Shown: positions 1 through 12,808 of the stretch, in pieces
Position numbering within the stretch: position 1 is the first letter of the stretch
Layout: every line of letters begins with the position of its first letter
Assembly (NCBI GenBank): GCA_037962975.1
Contig: CM075669.1
Location: 122,280,501 to 122,344,500, forward strand
Source: Clitoria ternatea
Taxonomy: Eukaryota > Streptophyta > Magnoliopsida > Fabales > Fabaceae
DNA length: 64,000 nt
Direction: 5' to 3'
Made by a program: the position numbers and the translations under genes
Notes under the pieces: model-generated
The model's database searches: none
What the model saw: the letters and a program-made list of their open reading frames with translations, nothing else
What the model was told of the DNA's origin: nothing

Positions 1-1425
1 TAAGTATTTATTGTTTCTGTTTCCCATCTTTTTGTCTTACTCTATTTTTAGATTGTCTTTTATTTTTGATAATGACAAAAGGGGAGAATAAATGAATACA
101 CTGAAAAAAATATAGGGGGAGTACTAACAACAAAAAGAATTAACAACTCCTAATGATTAAATAATTATTAAAATAATCAACTGGAAAAATAAGGGGAATA
201 TACTTAAATAAGTCTGAAGATAATAAATAACAATTAAAAATGATTCTTCAATAAATTGCTTGCTCGTTAAATATTTTTCAGGACACACATTGTCATCATA
301 AAAAAAAGAAGAGATTGAAGAAATAAAGTGTTTTGCTAATGACAAAGAAATCAAGCCCAAGTCATGAAGAATTAATATCCAAGGCCTAGGAACTTATGTA
401 AGACTTAGTAAATATAATATGACCCAAAAAAAATAAATAAAAACCAAAAATCATGCATTTTTATACATGGTAATTGATTACAAAGTTTAAGTAATCGATA
501 AAAGTGAAACGTTTTAATGAAAACTGCTTTTTAAAATGAAGTAATCGATTACAGTTTAGAAGTAATCGACTACAAGGTTCAAAAATAAATTACTCAAGAG
601 ATACAACTCTTCATAATTAAATTTTAAATGAAGTAATCGATTATCAATACTTCGTAATTGATTACATGGTTATATGTTGGAAAACTTTTAAGTTTTAAAA
701 AAGTGTAATCGATTACCATATACATGTAATCGATTACTCACTATTCAGAATGGCTGAAACATTATAATTCTTCATCTTTTCTTGAATGAAAAGCCATGAT
801 TCTTCATATCATTGCATCCCTTTGAAATTGTATTTTTTCATGATTCATGACCATTCAATTGCATCTTTTCAAGACTTTTTCCAATCTATAAATAGACTAT
901 GAAATCATTTGTAAAATCAATCAATTCTTCCTATATTTACTTAAAAGCAAAAAGGCCATATCATCTTTGTTAAGTTATTTAGCACTTCAAGTTGTTTACT
1001 TGATCTAATAAGAGAGTGATCACTTTAGTTCTCAATTATTTTGTGAGAATTATTTTTGCTTGGGTGAAGCTTCCCAAGGTGTGTTTATACAAGAGTAAAG
1101 AATCTTTTGTGATGTAAAAGACTTCACACAAGGGTAAGGTGTACCAAGGCGTGGAAGGACTTTGTATTGTGATTGTGACTAGTGGAATCCTCAAGATTTT
1201 TCTTGAGAAGACTAGACGTAGGCAATGGTTGGCCGAACCAATATAAAATCAGTGTTTGTAATCTCTTATCCCTCTCTTTGCATACATTTAGTTTATTCAT
1301 ATTTAAGACTTTAATCATTAATATAACAAAGATATTTAAAATACTACCTAGTTCTTAAAATTAAGAAAACTCAATTTACCCCCCTCTTGAGTTATTAGAG
1401 GCCACTTGACTAACATATTCCAACT
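1..1425 (+). mobile_element. 3' end and LTR of a Copia-type retrotransposon
   Basis: The first 120 bases hold two purine-rich runs (AAAAGGGGAGAA near 77 and ATAGGGGGAGTA near 112) of the kind found at the 3' end of SIRE-like Copia elements. A TATA box (CTATAAATAG) lies near 886-895. The right end has the C-rich CCCCCCTCTTGAG stretch typical of legume Copia LTR ends and stops at about 1425 (CTTGACTAACA). No initiator-tRNA primer site follows, so this is better read as a 3' LTR than a 5' LTR; the body would lie left of the window. The left LTR border is not resolved. No protein-coding gene is seen here. Confidence 0.55.
470..745. repeat. Array of GTAATCGATTAC palindromes
   Basis: Eight copies, exact or with one or two changes, of the 12-bp palindrome GTAATCGATTAC occur near 470, 491, 541, 562, 632, 653, 706 and 727. 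They sit upstream of the LTR TATA box. The function is unknown; the position would suit an enhancer or protein-binding array. Confidence 0.8.
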
Positions 1426-2370
1426 TGCGCCCCAATGAGGATTCTGAAACCAAAGATAAAGTGCCTTACAACTCATTTTAAGAGGTGTGGTGATTGAACT
1501 TTCTGCTGAAATTCTAAGAAATGCACTCAAGATACCAAGCATGGAGGAGATGAAGTGTCAATATACAAAGATGCTGCAAAGAATCACAAGGCTAGAACAT
1601 GGTTCACTGGTAGAGAGGGTGTTAGAAGTCTGCTGCAAGGAAAGGACACAATTTGAAACAACTATTAAAGGAGTACCGACATTTGTACGTGAGAATTCTC
1701 TGCTCCCTATACCTTTAATTTAGTGTCAATACGTTTTATCATCTATTCAACTAGTGGCTCACTCTACTGAAATTGTGGTTAAGCATATGGTATTAATTTA
1801 TTGTTTGATTGAGGGAATTTATATCGACTTGGCTGAACTTATCTTGGCTGAGATGGTGAGTGCCGCCTATAAAAGGGTGCACTCATTTTGCTCTATTATT
1901 ACTCATTTAGCCAAGAAGCAAAGGGTCAAGGTGCATGAGAAAGGCTGTATAAAAATTAAATCTGAGAGGGCATTGTATAACAATTGGGTTCAGGATAGAA
2001 TTGATGATGCTCCTGAGAGGGAAATTCCTTCGCCAAGGCCCCAACAATACCATCTACCAGCCCCTACCTTGACCAATGTTATAGCGGAGCTTCAAGCTAT
2101 GAAACTATGAAATTGGGCACCTATGATTTGGTGCTCAATCATGATATGTTGCTGCGTAAAATGGCGATTGCCTTGAATTTGGATGTTGATGTGGGAACAA
2201 GTATACCCATAGATCGTGACCAGTGGCTCGCTTCAATTGGGTTCACCATTCCACCTTAGGCCACATAGTTTTCTCCATCACAAGATGTACCAATGCAAGA
2301 GGCAGCAGCGGATAATGAAGAGGAGGATGTTAATGATGAAGATAATAAAGAAAAGGATAAAAAGTAGTGG
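1426..2370 (+). pseudogene. Decayed Athila-type envelope-position (putative plant transposon) protein
   Basis: Open stretches at 1487-1723, 1754-2110 and about 2112-2260 lie in different frames and read as one broken protein. The middle part, around VVKHMVLIYCLIEG and SIITHLAKKQ, resembles the putative plant transposon protein domain encoded after pol in Athila/Calypso-type Ty3/gypsy elements. The last part (TYDLVLNHDM to DRDQWLASIG) looks like its C-terminal end and is followed by an acidic tail. Stops and frame changes separate the three pieces, so no full product is expected. The family is assigned from recalled similarity, not a search. The job of this ORF in plant elements is unknown; it occupies the place of env in retroviruses. 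Confidence 0.5.
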
Positions 2371-3105
2371 AGGATTCTAGAAAGAAAAAGAAAATTAGTT
2401 TCTTATTTTGATGTTTTGTATTAGTTATAAGAGTTTTTAATTTTTTGTCATTTCAATTTAGTAATGTGTAACTTTTGTACTTTAGAATTCTATAATAAGA
2501 AAAAAAATTTAGTTGTGTGTTTGTATTTCTTGCCATTGTATAACACCCACCATTCATTTTCTTCCAATTTTTGTTCCATATCTTTCCCTATAAATAGTGC
2601 ATTCTACATTCCACATTGACTATGAAAGGTAATAAAGGGAAGTTCTCTATCTCTATCTCTTTGAAATTTACAAAACTAAGAAAAATAGATGCATGAGTAG
2701 GTCAGAAAAGTTAGAATAAGTTAAGGGATATCACACCCTAATGTTGAGATATCTTGTCTTAGGCATATACTTGATCATGTTATAATATATGTGTTGGTTT
2801 TGTTGGATGTGCCTTGCCATGCTTACCATGACTGATTATTAGTGCGTTTGTGATGGCCTAGGACGTTAGTCTAATATCAATGCAAGTTGTTAAGTTTGGG
2901 GATGTGATGTGTGATTCTTACCCTTATATATTGTGAGTCTTGTGCCTAATTTTTATTGTGAGTGTTCTTGCTTAGTAATTGTGTGGAAGAACTTGCTTTT
3001 TCTCTTGCTTGTACATGTTTGCATTTCTCACATGGAAATGATAAAGACCATGTTTCATAACTTAACTAAAGCTAAATAGCCTACTTTATGCATAATTATC
3101 CCTTG
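2371..3105. other. Non-coding remnant of Athila-type 3' internal region
   Basis: No ORF or RNA gene is recognised. The sequence is continuous in character with 6530-7356, and the two were separated by the solo LTR inserted between them. Confidence 0.4.
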
Positions 3106-4233
3106 TGTAACATACCAAAATTTTATATCAATATTTAATTAAGAGAAATAAATAGCAAATAATTATATATGAAATGATTAAGGTCCCAGAAGTTAAGAAA
3201 TGATTAAATTAAGAATTATTATGATTGTTCATAATTTATGGAAGTTGAATGAGCCAAAATTAATACCCGATTAAAATATGGGTGTCAGACCAAGTATCTC
3301 TAATTGAGATGTTATTGGTCAGGACTATTAAGAATATTATTGTGAACCCGAATATGTCTTAGGAATAATTTTTAGATAAGATATTGAGCCCAAACGGAGT
3401 TCCCGTTTATTATGAAATAGGGGATTTTTAATGAGAGGTAAAAACTTAAATGAGAAATCCTATTCTTCACTCTCATTTTCACGTTGTTTTTCCTCTCCCT
3501 TGGAAAAACATACTTAGATTGGGTGCACTTTCTCCCTTCTCCATTTTTGAAATCCTCATTGGGCTTGAAGGATACGGTGGTGACTTAGTTAAAGGGAAAG
3601 AATTCCCAAAACCTAAGAAAATAAGGAAATGAAATCTATTACAAGTTGTAATATAATAAGGCTCATGTATGTACATTAGTTGTATGTAAGAATTGAAAAT
3701 GATGTTGAATGAGTCATTGATATGGTCCTACAATTATTTAATGTAGGGTTTCATAACTCTAGTGGCACAGGACCATCTAACCTAGAAGAGTACTTCTCTT
3801 GAGGTAGGAGAGGAGTATATTTTCTTAATGCATGATTCAATTTATGTTGATAACGTATATATCAATGAATATTTGCATGTTTTTCCTTGTATGGATATAC
3901 TACCTCTATGTGTGCCATCGATTGAGATTGATTCCATAATTGATGGTTGAATTTGGATTGGCACATTTGGTATGAGCATGAATTTAGAGTATGAGTGTTG
4001 GCATGCTCTTTGATTCCCATGTGTGGATTGATACTGATATAAATCCTTAGCTATTGTGTTGTGAATGATATGAATGATATGCCTTGGATGGCTTTGTGAT
4101 TGGTTATACACCACTAACTATAATGTTAAGAGTGAATTATACCCCTAAGGGAGAGGGTGAGGAATTCTTGTGAAGCTAAGGCTAGCATGTGTATTGTTGC
4201 ATTCATGGCATGCATGATATAGCTTTTGAATGT

Positions 4234-4510
4234 GGTTGCGATCATAAAATATATTGAAACAAAAAAGGTCTTGCGGGACTATGAAAAGGAGTACCCTTGC
4301 GTGGATGAAACAAATATGTGAATAAATGAATATGGTTACGATCACAAGTGTATTGAAATGATAAAGATCTTGCGAGACCATGTGAAAGAAGACCCTTGCG
4401 GGGGGACTTGTATTTGAATGCTCCTCAGTGGTTGCGATCCCTTGATATATGGAGATGATACAGATCTTACGGGATCTTGTGAAAAGTACCCTTGTGGGGG
4501 ATAAAGGCTT
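4234..4510 (+). repeat. Degenerate ~100-bp repeats with GGTTGCGATC core
   Basis: Three imperfect units start at GGTTGCGATC or GGTTACGATC near 4234, 4334 and 4430, each followed by CTTGCGGGAC-like and ACCCTTGCG-like segments. The homologous block in solo LTR 2 has about six such cores (48297-48595). Confidence 0.65.
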
Positions 4511-5764
4511 AAGCAACTATGCGTGGTTACACTTATTGGAAAAACCATGTGTGCATAGGTTATGAGAAAATGTTTCAAATTGGATCCATTAGATATGCAT
4601 TATACATTATAAAATATACATTAGCCATAGGAACATGGCATATGAGTTAAGAATGATCAAGAGGATGATACCCTATTAAAAGTGTAAATTGAGAAATAGA
4701 CCCCATTGTGGTCACTAACCAAGTATGTATTGTTGTTGTGATGATCTCTTGATGTTGCTAGTGGATTTTGGTAATGAACATGATAATGTTGTGAATTGAT
4801 GATTTAGTCTTACTTGGTGATGTCCTTGATTAATGGACTTGTTATACACGAACATGTATGTTCGATGGAAGTAATAAATTATGTAGCCTTATTGGTCGAT
4901 TGAACCCCTTCGATAGGAGAATATGTTGAATTGTATTCATATTTATATTATCACAATTTGTTTGATTTTCATCATTGAGAAAGTATGCTCACTCTCCATG
5001 TTGTCTATCTTTTAGCCCTTGTGTTGTAGGGTATGGCCATAGAGTAAAAGCTTTTCAATAAGATGAGGCATAATGTGAAGGAAAAGCTGGTATGGTTGCC
5101 TTGGCCAAAATATTTTGTGTAAACCTTTTGTGTATCCCTTTTTGGGAAATGGTTGTAAATGACATTATTTTGTATAGCCATGATTTAGCTTAAATTCTTT
5201 ATTAGTATAATGTTTAATGAATATTTAATGACTTGAAATCCTAGGTATAATAGGATCATTGGGAGTGAACTTGTGATCATTTTGTATCACAATGTGAAGG
5301 AAAATGATGAATCTAATAGATATGATCTTTGATGATGCGTGTTGCATAGTGTGCATGTTGGTGTTGTTGAAATATATACACATTGGGAAATGGATAGGCT
5401 ATATTCTTAAATAAAGATTAGTGCCTTAAATACAGGTTGCTTATAAGTCATATTGCTCATATATGACTTAGGTGAAATGTTGGTTGTGGCCAAATAGACA
5501 TAAATTGTGATTTGGCATGCTTGGTTGGTCTAAAATGCCCTTAAATTGTCATTTATGCATGGATTGATTTAGTGTCCAAATTATGGTGTCTGGCTTATTG
5601 GAACAAGTCCTAAATAGGTATTTAAATATATGCCTAGTGTTCGTTTGGGTCAATTTTGCATGAAATGAGTTTTGGCACATCATGTTGTGTGATTTACACT
5701 TGTTATTGTGCAATTAATGATATTCTGGCTCAAGTGAGATTGGCATGCATCAATGTTTTAGGTA

Positions 5765-6205
5765 CTGGTGTTTTCTCGCTTAAGCGAGTGGGGTCTCGCT
5801 CGAGCGGAGATATCAAATTTTGATTTTGTAAGATTCTCGCTCAAGTGAGTGAGTTCTTGCTCAAGAGAGTATACTTGAAAATGATACTTCCTCCTTTTCG
5901 CTCAAGCGAGTTTTGATGAAAATGATTCTGTGAATATCTCGCTCAAGCGATTGATGACCCGCTTCAGTGAGGGAATGGTGAAATGGTTCTGGAAGTTTTT
6001 CGCTTAAGCGAGGTTGGCTCGCTTAAGCGAATTAAATGGGAATTAGCTGCTAGACAATTTTTGCTCAAGTGAGGATGGCTCGCTCAAGTGAAATTGATGG
6101 GTCTGTTACTTCGATTTTTCTCGCCTAAGCCAATCCGAGCTCGCTTAAGCGAATGCTCATGACCTCACTTAAATGAAAGTAGTCTCGCTTAAGCGAGTTG
6201 GCCAG
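5765..6205. repeat. CTCGCTCAAGCGAG array in solo LTR 1
   Basis: About a dozen copies of CTCGCTYAAGCGAG or one-arm variants are scattered here. The core TCGCTTAAGCGA is a perfect palindrome. It matches the array at 49490-49895 in the second copy of this LTR. Confidence 0.8.
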
Positions 6206-6529
6206 AATTACATTTTTATTGCTTTTCCTTTCTCCCTTACTCATTTGTGGGCCTTTTCTCATATCTTCATATATGAGACTAGGCGTATGCATTGTATACA
6301 TCTTTTATTCCGCTTTAAACTCAATTATCTTTTATACACTTTGGGGTAAATCATTCATTGATCTAGCTTACGAAATTCTTTAATCTCAGTCTTCGGCTTT
6401 CTGAGGCTCGAGTCTTTAATTAATGACTAGGTGTTCAAACTTCTAAAACGTGAAAAATTTACATGTGTTTTATCGATTTAATTGTGATAATTATATTGTG
6501 ATTCGGGCCTGGGAAATTGGGGTTTGACA

Positions 6530-7356
6530 CCTTGACCTTTAAGTTGACCCTAAGCCTATTTATTTTGAAAAATATCACCTGACATTAAAAGCCTTCTAAA
6601 AAACCATGTTTGAAAACCCTTAACATGCTGCATTGTTGGGCTTGTCTTATCTTAACTAGTTGCTAGGGACTAGCAACTTTTAAGTTTAGGGATGTAGAGT
6701 GTTCCACACAATAAAATAAAGGCACACTTTGAAAAATAAGCAATCTAAATTTTTTTGAAAAAGAATGACAAAGGTACAAAAGAAAAGAGAAAAAGAAAAA
6801 GCAAGTACAGAGGACAAAGAAAAATTAAAAAGCAAAACAAGCACCAAAAGTCTAAAGTACCTTTTCCCTTTCTCTAAAAAAATAGTAAGTGGGGGAAAGA
6901 AAAGAAAGAAGAGCAAGGTTAAGGCAAGACAAGACTTTAGTGAAGTGCATCAATTACCCTTACATTGACTAGAAAAACAAAAATAGAGCTTGTAACTTAA
7001 CCTCATTACATGCCAAAGAAAGTCCTTATTACCATATTTTTTGCTTATATGTATGATCCCTAGGGAAGTTGCAAGCCTATGCTTACACATTGTTCTGCAA
7101 GTAAGTGTGCATATTTATGAACTTTATACACCGAATGCAAAGGGAAACACCTAACTTGTGAGATTTAAACATCATCATCATAGCTTTCATTCTAAGTTTT
7201 GCATTCATATTATTATGGATCAATTGAGAGGCTTGTCATTTATGTGCTATAGTTAGACTTGTACAGGTTTTGCTTGGTATGGAAAATCAATCAGTGCATT
7301 GAGTAAGAAAGCTTGAGTTATTGCTTGAGGACAAGCAAGTCTTAAGTTTGGGGATA
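6530..7356 (+). other. Athila-type 3' untranslated region with polypurine tract
   Basis: No gene is seen. The end of this stretch (TTGCTTGAGGACAAGCAA then TTAAGTTTGGGGATA, 7320-7356) closely matches the 3' end of the intact Athila-lineage element at 30150-30187, where the same words precede the 3' LTR. This marks the polypurine tract and the border of the LTR that follows. Confidence 0.6.
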
Positions 7357-9008
7357 TGATAAGCCCTAAAAAGGCTTATTTATTTGGATCACTTCCTATC
7401 ATATTTGCTTAATTAATAGTACCTAATTATTAATTTAGAGGCGGAAACAATAAATATTCAGTAAGTTAAGAAAATTACTTAATTTATAAATTAATTGCAT
7501 TTTTAGTATTAACTAGTTGATTTTTAGTTTAGTATTGTAATTATTTAAATTCCTGGATTTTTACCCTACGTACCTCTATTTAAGTAAACGTCACTACGTC
7601 GGAAGTTGCTATTTATTATACATTTTAGGACCATGTTTCAGGAATAAAGGAGCAAAGGCAAGCATGAAGCACCCAACAAGCCAATTTCCATACACCCAAC
7701 CCTACGTTGGTCCATACGTCCAACACTATAGAGCATCCAATAAGCCAGCATCTACACGGTCTACTATACGCCAATACTTACATGCATCGTCAAGTAACTA
7801 CCAAGACCCATGCGTGGCTACGCTCATTGGTGTGATCCCACGTTAGGAAATATCTCCACCATCAAGTGCCTTCCAAATAACATGCATGACTACGCTGCTC
7901 CCACGTCCCCTCTTATGCCCAACACTATGCATGCCAAGGCCAGGGTCTCGCCAAGTCTTACACCCATGCACCATTTGATTCTAGTGCCCAAGTGTTCATG
8001 CGACATGGTCTCAACATTCATACATCATCTCACTGAACTAGGATCACTTCACCTGTATTTGGATGCCCATGCTAACATTTATACGCTTAAGGCACACATA
8101 CATAACTTAGTCATTTCTAGATTTTTGTGTATTCTGTATTTTAGTAACTTAAGTGGAGTTAATTATTCATACTTAGTCTATTTATGTCTAAGCTGTAAAT
8201 AATAGTTTAGTTAGTTAGGTTAGAAAACTATATATATATGTAATGTAAGGGATCCAGGAAGTAACTAATAACTAATTTTTAGATTCCACTTCATTCTCTG
8301 ATTTCTTTTCTCTCTCTGAATACTTTCTCTCACTAAATACTCTTATCCAACACCTTCATCCTCTATAATCCATTTTTTTCCTTCCATGTATGAGTAATTC
8401 TCTTGGATTGGGATTGAATGAGGCCTTCGTAGCTCTGAATCTCAATTGGTTAAAGCTGAAAATGCAATTAGAGTAGGTTCTAAACACAACAATTGTTAAT
8501 CCTCAACCCTTGGATTGGGAAATCAAAGGCCATTCTGAAGTTCACATTGAAGAGGAATCATGGTAAGAGTTTCTTGTTTGTAATTGCTGACTTAGTTACC
8601 CATACCTAAGGAATTAAGAGAGTGTCAAGGTTCCTTTCAATTTCGTAATTAAATTCAATTGAAGCTGACACCTAAGGGGTTAGGGTTAGTCTAGGTAAGG
8701 TTTATCCATCTGTGAAATTGAATTTTGTTGTAATTGTGTTTAATGTTGAGTTCATGTGAATTTATGATTTATGGTTTGATGATTTCAATTCCAATCTATT
8801 TGTTTAGTATAGGTTAATTGTTGGCATAACTCTACTAGTGACACTACTATTAGAAATTCATAAAAACAATGTAAATACAGAAAACCTAAAAACATAGTGG
8901 CTTTTTATGTAAAGTTAAGCTAGAGATTTTCTGAGATTGTGATACTTAACACAATCCCTGTAGGATGATACAAATATACTACATTTTTAATGATTGGTGC
9001 ACTTGCCA
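7357..9008 (+). mobile_element. Decayed 3' LTR of an Athila-type element
   Basis: It starts TGATAAGCCC directly after the polypurine tract, like TGATAAGAGC in the intact element. It ends near GGTGCACTTGCCA, after ACACAATCCCTGTAGGATGA, which parallels ACACAGTCCCTGTGGAGAA at the intact LTR end. A weak TATA-like run is near 8226-8240. Small ORFs inside (7664-7846, 7810-8202) are chance frames. The right border is approximate. Confidence 0.55.
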
Positions 9009-10500
9009 AAGAATTTCATTTCCAATGAATTCACATCAGTTACTCATGAAGGAACTAGAAATACTAAGAGGACTAAGACAACACTACTATTATAGTAGTA
9101 TGAGCTTTTCAAGATAAATGATAATGCATCTATTATTAATCTTATTGATAAATTCCAAACCATCATTAATAGGTTAAAAGATCTCAGAAAAGAGTACTCT
9201 CCTGAAGAAAACAATCTCAAAATCCTTGGTAGTTTGCCAAGTGAATGGAAACCAAAGGTTACAACCATTTAGGAGTCAAAGGATCTCAACAGTACGAAGC
9301 TAGATGAACTTATAAGCTCTCTAAGGGTTCGTGAGCTCTATATTAATAACAGAACATCAAAGAAGAAGTCAAAGACTCTACCCTTGAAGTCCTCTAGACC
9401 TGAATCTTCTAAAGAAGCAACATCTTCAAAACCTCTTAAGGCGGATGAAGAAGAATCTGACTCCTCAAAAGATAACTCTAGATCAAACGATGAACTATCT
9501 TTCATCACCAAAAGAATCAACAAAATATGGAGAGGAAAAAACATATCAAACAAACCTAGGAGAAGCTCAAGCACTAAAGGTAAGAAAAACATTAAAGATG
9601 ATAATGAAACTAATATTACTTGCTTTCACTATAGGAAAGATAAACATATGAAGGTTGATTGTCCTATTCTTAAAAAAAACTATAAAAGAAAGTTCAAGAA
9701 GAAGAAATGAGTAATGGTTACCTATGAAGACCTAGAAAGTGGGTTTGAAAGTGATGAAGAGGTCATAGAGTCAGTTGAGATATGTCCAATGGTAAACTTA
9801 AACAGTCTATTTGAAAATAAAGACAAAGAGCTCAATCATGAATTGTTTGAACTAGAAATTGCCTTTGAAATTATGTTAAAAGATTTTAAGTTTCTTACTT
9901 CTAAGAACTTTGATTTAAAGAAGCAATATGAACTATTAATCCTCACCTTGAAGGATAAGGATAATTAAATCAGAGCACTTTAAAATAGGAAAACAAACTA
10001 GGAAAATAAGTCTTGAGCCAAACTCAAACAACTAATGAAGTTGAAATAATTTAGCAAAAAGTTGATGAACTAACTAATGACCTAACTAAGTTTACTTAAT
10101 TTGAAAAGCTAAATCAAATGCTTAAGTAAAACATAAAGATACTGGTATTAGTTTTAATTATAGTAAGATAAAACTTAAACTTGCATGGTTTCACTATGGT
10201 AAAGAAGGACATTTATCTTCAAAATGTTTTCATAAGAAGAAAATAAGGAATCAACCCTTTGTGGGTAACTAGAAAGGACCCAAGAAAGTTTGGCTACCTA
10301 AGAACCTAATAATTCCTATTGTGAACATCCTTGGTAGGAAGAGAGAAGTCCCTAAATTGGTACCTAGATAGCGGATGCTCACAATACATGATGGAAGAAA
10401 CGCCTATGTTCCTAGACCTTCATCTATAAAGGAGGAACAATTGCCTTCAAAGGAAACTAACTAGGGTATATTATAAGAATAGGCAAAATTGGTTAAGCTT
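9009..10500 (+). pseudogene. Decayed SIRE-like Copia gag and start of pol
   Basis: A broken reading frame resembles the Copia gag polypeptide: a segment near 9140-9270 (KFQTIINRLKDLR, KILGSLPSEWKPKVTT), a Lys/Ser-rich linker, and a zinc-knuckle-like run near 9620-9665 (CFHYRKDKHMKVDC) in which the second Cys is Tyr. A second knuckle-like run lies near 10188 (FHYGKEGHLSSKC), where the first Cys is changed. At 10367-10385 the frame reads DSGCSQ, the usual start of the Copia protease or pre-integrase segment, just after an in-frame stop. Many stops make it non-functional. Open pieces are 9384-9710 and 9714-9968. Confidence 0.6.
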
Positions 10501-10504
10501 CTAA

Positions 10505-11880
10505 TGGTTTAGAGTCAAACTTAGAAGGGGGTTGAATAAGTCTCAAACTTTTATATGGAATTTTTAAAACTTTACAAGCGCAGGTAATCAGACTCTTGTA
10601 CCATACTGTTAAGTGTAGGGAAAGAAAGAATAAATACAGCATTTATGTTGGTTCACTTCCAATACAGAAGCTACGTCCAGTCCCTTCAAACTTGAAGAAT
10701 TTCCACTATTGTAAAAACTCCTTTTACAATTTCAACCCCAGACTGTGCCACAAGTATTCTTGACTCCAACCACTTCTGAGTTAAACCCAAGTATTATTTC
10801 AACAATCCACTACTGGCTCAATCCTAAGTATTCTTTCGAAATCCTTTTCAGGCCATAAACTATTTCCTAGTAAAAACTAAAGGTTGGCAACACACCAAAC
10901 TTTTACACAAATACAGATTTAAATGAGAGATTGTGTTTGGTGTTTCTGAGAACTTAGTGTATGGAAAGAAACAAGGTATGAATAGATACACTAAGTAAGA
11001 AAGCAAAATACCATGGTCTGCTAGATGTAGAACTACAAAGGAGGTCTTTGCTTAAGATAAAAACTAAGTATGAAGAAGAAAGCTTTGTAAGCTAATTGTA
11101 AATGATTTCTTCAAAGATCACATAAGTTCTTTTCTCAAATTTTTAAATCTCTTCATATTTATAGACCATTCAAAGTAACCGTTTCATAATCTGGTGAAGA
11201 GATATAGTTGTTGTGAATCCATTGGAGGAGTTTTAGTTGTTGAGAACAGCAGACCTTAAGGAGTGAAAAGAGAACAAAGGTCCGTTGTAAAGGAACATTA
11301 GAGCTTTGCACTAAAATGGTCTTCCTTGAGAATCTCAGAACAAAAGTTCTTTTGTAGGCTTTCTTCTTTCAACATAAAATTGTGCAAAGCAAAAAAAATT
11401 GACCTTCTGAAAGCATTCTGACGCGTTACTAAAATTCTAAAATGCGCGGAACTGCTTCTTGGTTTCTTCCCATAAAAGGCTTTGGCTTTTGCATTATTTT
11501 GTCTTCTATCTTCTTTTGATGATAAGTGCAGTTCTCTTCAATATGTACATAGTTCAGAGCATCATCAAAATAAAATTTGATCTTTTTGTTGTATGCTTTG
11601 GATCTTGAGCAAATGCTTATCTTCTTTGATGATACAAGCAGTCTTTAGAGAAAAAGGATCAGCTTTAGACTTTCTTCAGAAGGGATTTGTTAACCTTTGA
11701 TATAAAGATAAGAATAACGTCTTTATATATTTGGAAGTCTTGATTCTTAAGTCTGAAAAGAACAAAACGTGTTCCACTTGAGACAAGACTTGATAGATCA
11801 GACCCTGATGGTGCAACTAGGTGCAGACTTCTCTTTGAATTTTCTTTAGTCTGATATAGACATCATACTTTTTATGTGAA
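10505..11880 (-). mobile_element. Inverted Copia-type LTR
   Basis: The left end (TTAGAAGGGGGTTGAATAAG, from about 10531) is the reverse complement of the C-rich end typical of legume Copia LTRs. On the minus strand a TATA box (CTATAAATATG) lies near 11154-11163, and a purine tract (AAAAGGGGGAAC) lies near 11882-11897 just beyond the LTR. The exact borders and target duplication were not found. No gene is seen. Confidence 0.5.
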
Positions 11881-12808
11881 GTTCCCCCTTTTCATTTATA
11901 GCTTATGCTGTAACAGCCATGATTTTTAGGACAGGAACCTAAACAGTTAAGGACTCCTAAGGGTATCCTGTTAAGTTTTCTATATAAAGCTTGAGGCTTT
12001 GGCCTGCTCCTTAAACTAATTTAATATGAAAAGAAGTGAGAAGAGAACCCCAAATAAGATGCGAGTGTGAGGTATTAGTAATGAAAAGCCAGTTCAGAAA
12101 GAATTAAGATGAAGGAAATGAGTAAGAAATAAGTAACATAATGCTAGTAAGTGATAATAATAATAATAATCATTAGTACTGTCTAATTAGCGATATCCTC
12201 TTAGTAATATTAATTAGTATAGAATGGTAATTATTTTATAATATCTCTTTGTTAATAATATTTAATTATAATAGTAATAATTAATTTAATAATTATTATT
12301 AAATATTTAATTTTAATACTTAATTAATAATTGTTTATTTATTTATTTAATTGAAATATATATATATATATTTAATAATACTTAATGTATAATATTTAAT
12401 TTTAATATTTAATCAAATTTAATTATTTTATAGAATTTGAATTTATATGGTAATACTTAATAATATTTATTACTTAATTTAATAATCAATATTTAATATT
12501 TAACTTTAATATTTAATTAATAAATTATCTATTTATTTATTTCAATATTATATTTATATTTTATTTGATTAATAATTATTTATTTAATTAATAATAATAT
12601 TTAATTATAAAATCTTGTAGGGTTCTTAGATTTGAACTGTAGGACCTAGTAAACAATTCAACTCCGGCAATTCAGCATGAGACTAGTGATCCTATAGGAA
12701 AGCAAGTCCTGTTAGGACCCTTTAAGAGTAAATCGAGGATAACAGGCTCAATCTGACATGCCCGGCCAGTACACCCTGCATGTTTGACCGTTTATATGCT
12801 TCGGGATA
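11597..12808 (+). repeat. Tandem duplication, copy 1 (1,212 bp, uninterrupted)
   Basis: The unit starts TTTGGATCTTGAG and runs to CTTCGGGATA. The next base begins copy 2 (12809), giving a 1,212-bp period. It contains part of the inverted Copia LTR, a purine tract, a TGTAACAGCC-starting segment and a very AT-rich block (12130-12620). Because it is not interrupted at the point where copy 2 is split, it preserves the pre-insertion site of CACTA 1 (CCT at 11967-11969). Confidence 0.85.
12130..12620. repeat. AT-rich low-complexity block
   Basis: Nearly pure A/T with repeated TTTAATTAATAATTATTTA-type runs. It is repeated in copy 2 at about 34130-34580. No coding content. Confidence 0.7.

Larger units (their letters stand above)
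3106..6529 (+). mobile_element. Solo LTR 1 (TGTAAC family), TSD CCTTG
   Basis: This 3,424-bp segment starts TGTAACATACC and ends GGGGTTTGACA, and is flanked by the exact 5-bp direct repeat CCTTG at 3101-3105 and 6530-6534. It aligns by eye along much of its length with solo LTR 2 at 46599-50217; both share GTCAGACCAAGTATCTCT, the GGTTGCGATC repeats and the CTCGCTCAAGCGAG array. No primer site, polypurine tract or coding region lies inside, so it is a solo LTR left by LTR-LTR recombination. Its termini are more diverged than those of copy 2, so it is probably older. TGTAACACC-type termini are common in Ty3/gypsy chromoviruses of the Tekay/Del kind, but the family is not proven. Confidence 0.85.

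Noticed and set aside
4145..4578. Minus-strand ORFs of 123 and 78 codons
   Set aside because: Inside solo LTR 1, overlapping each other in different frames across the GGTTGCGATC repeats; no recognisable protein.
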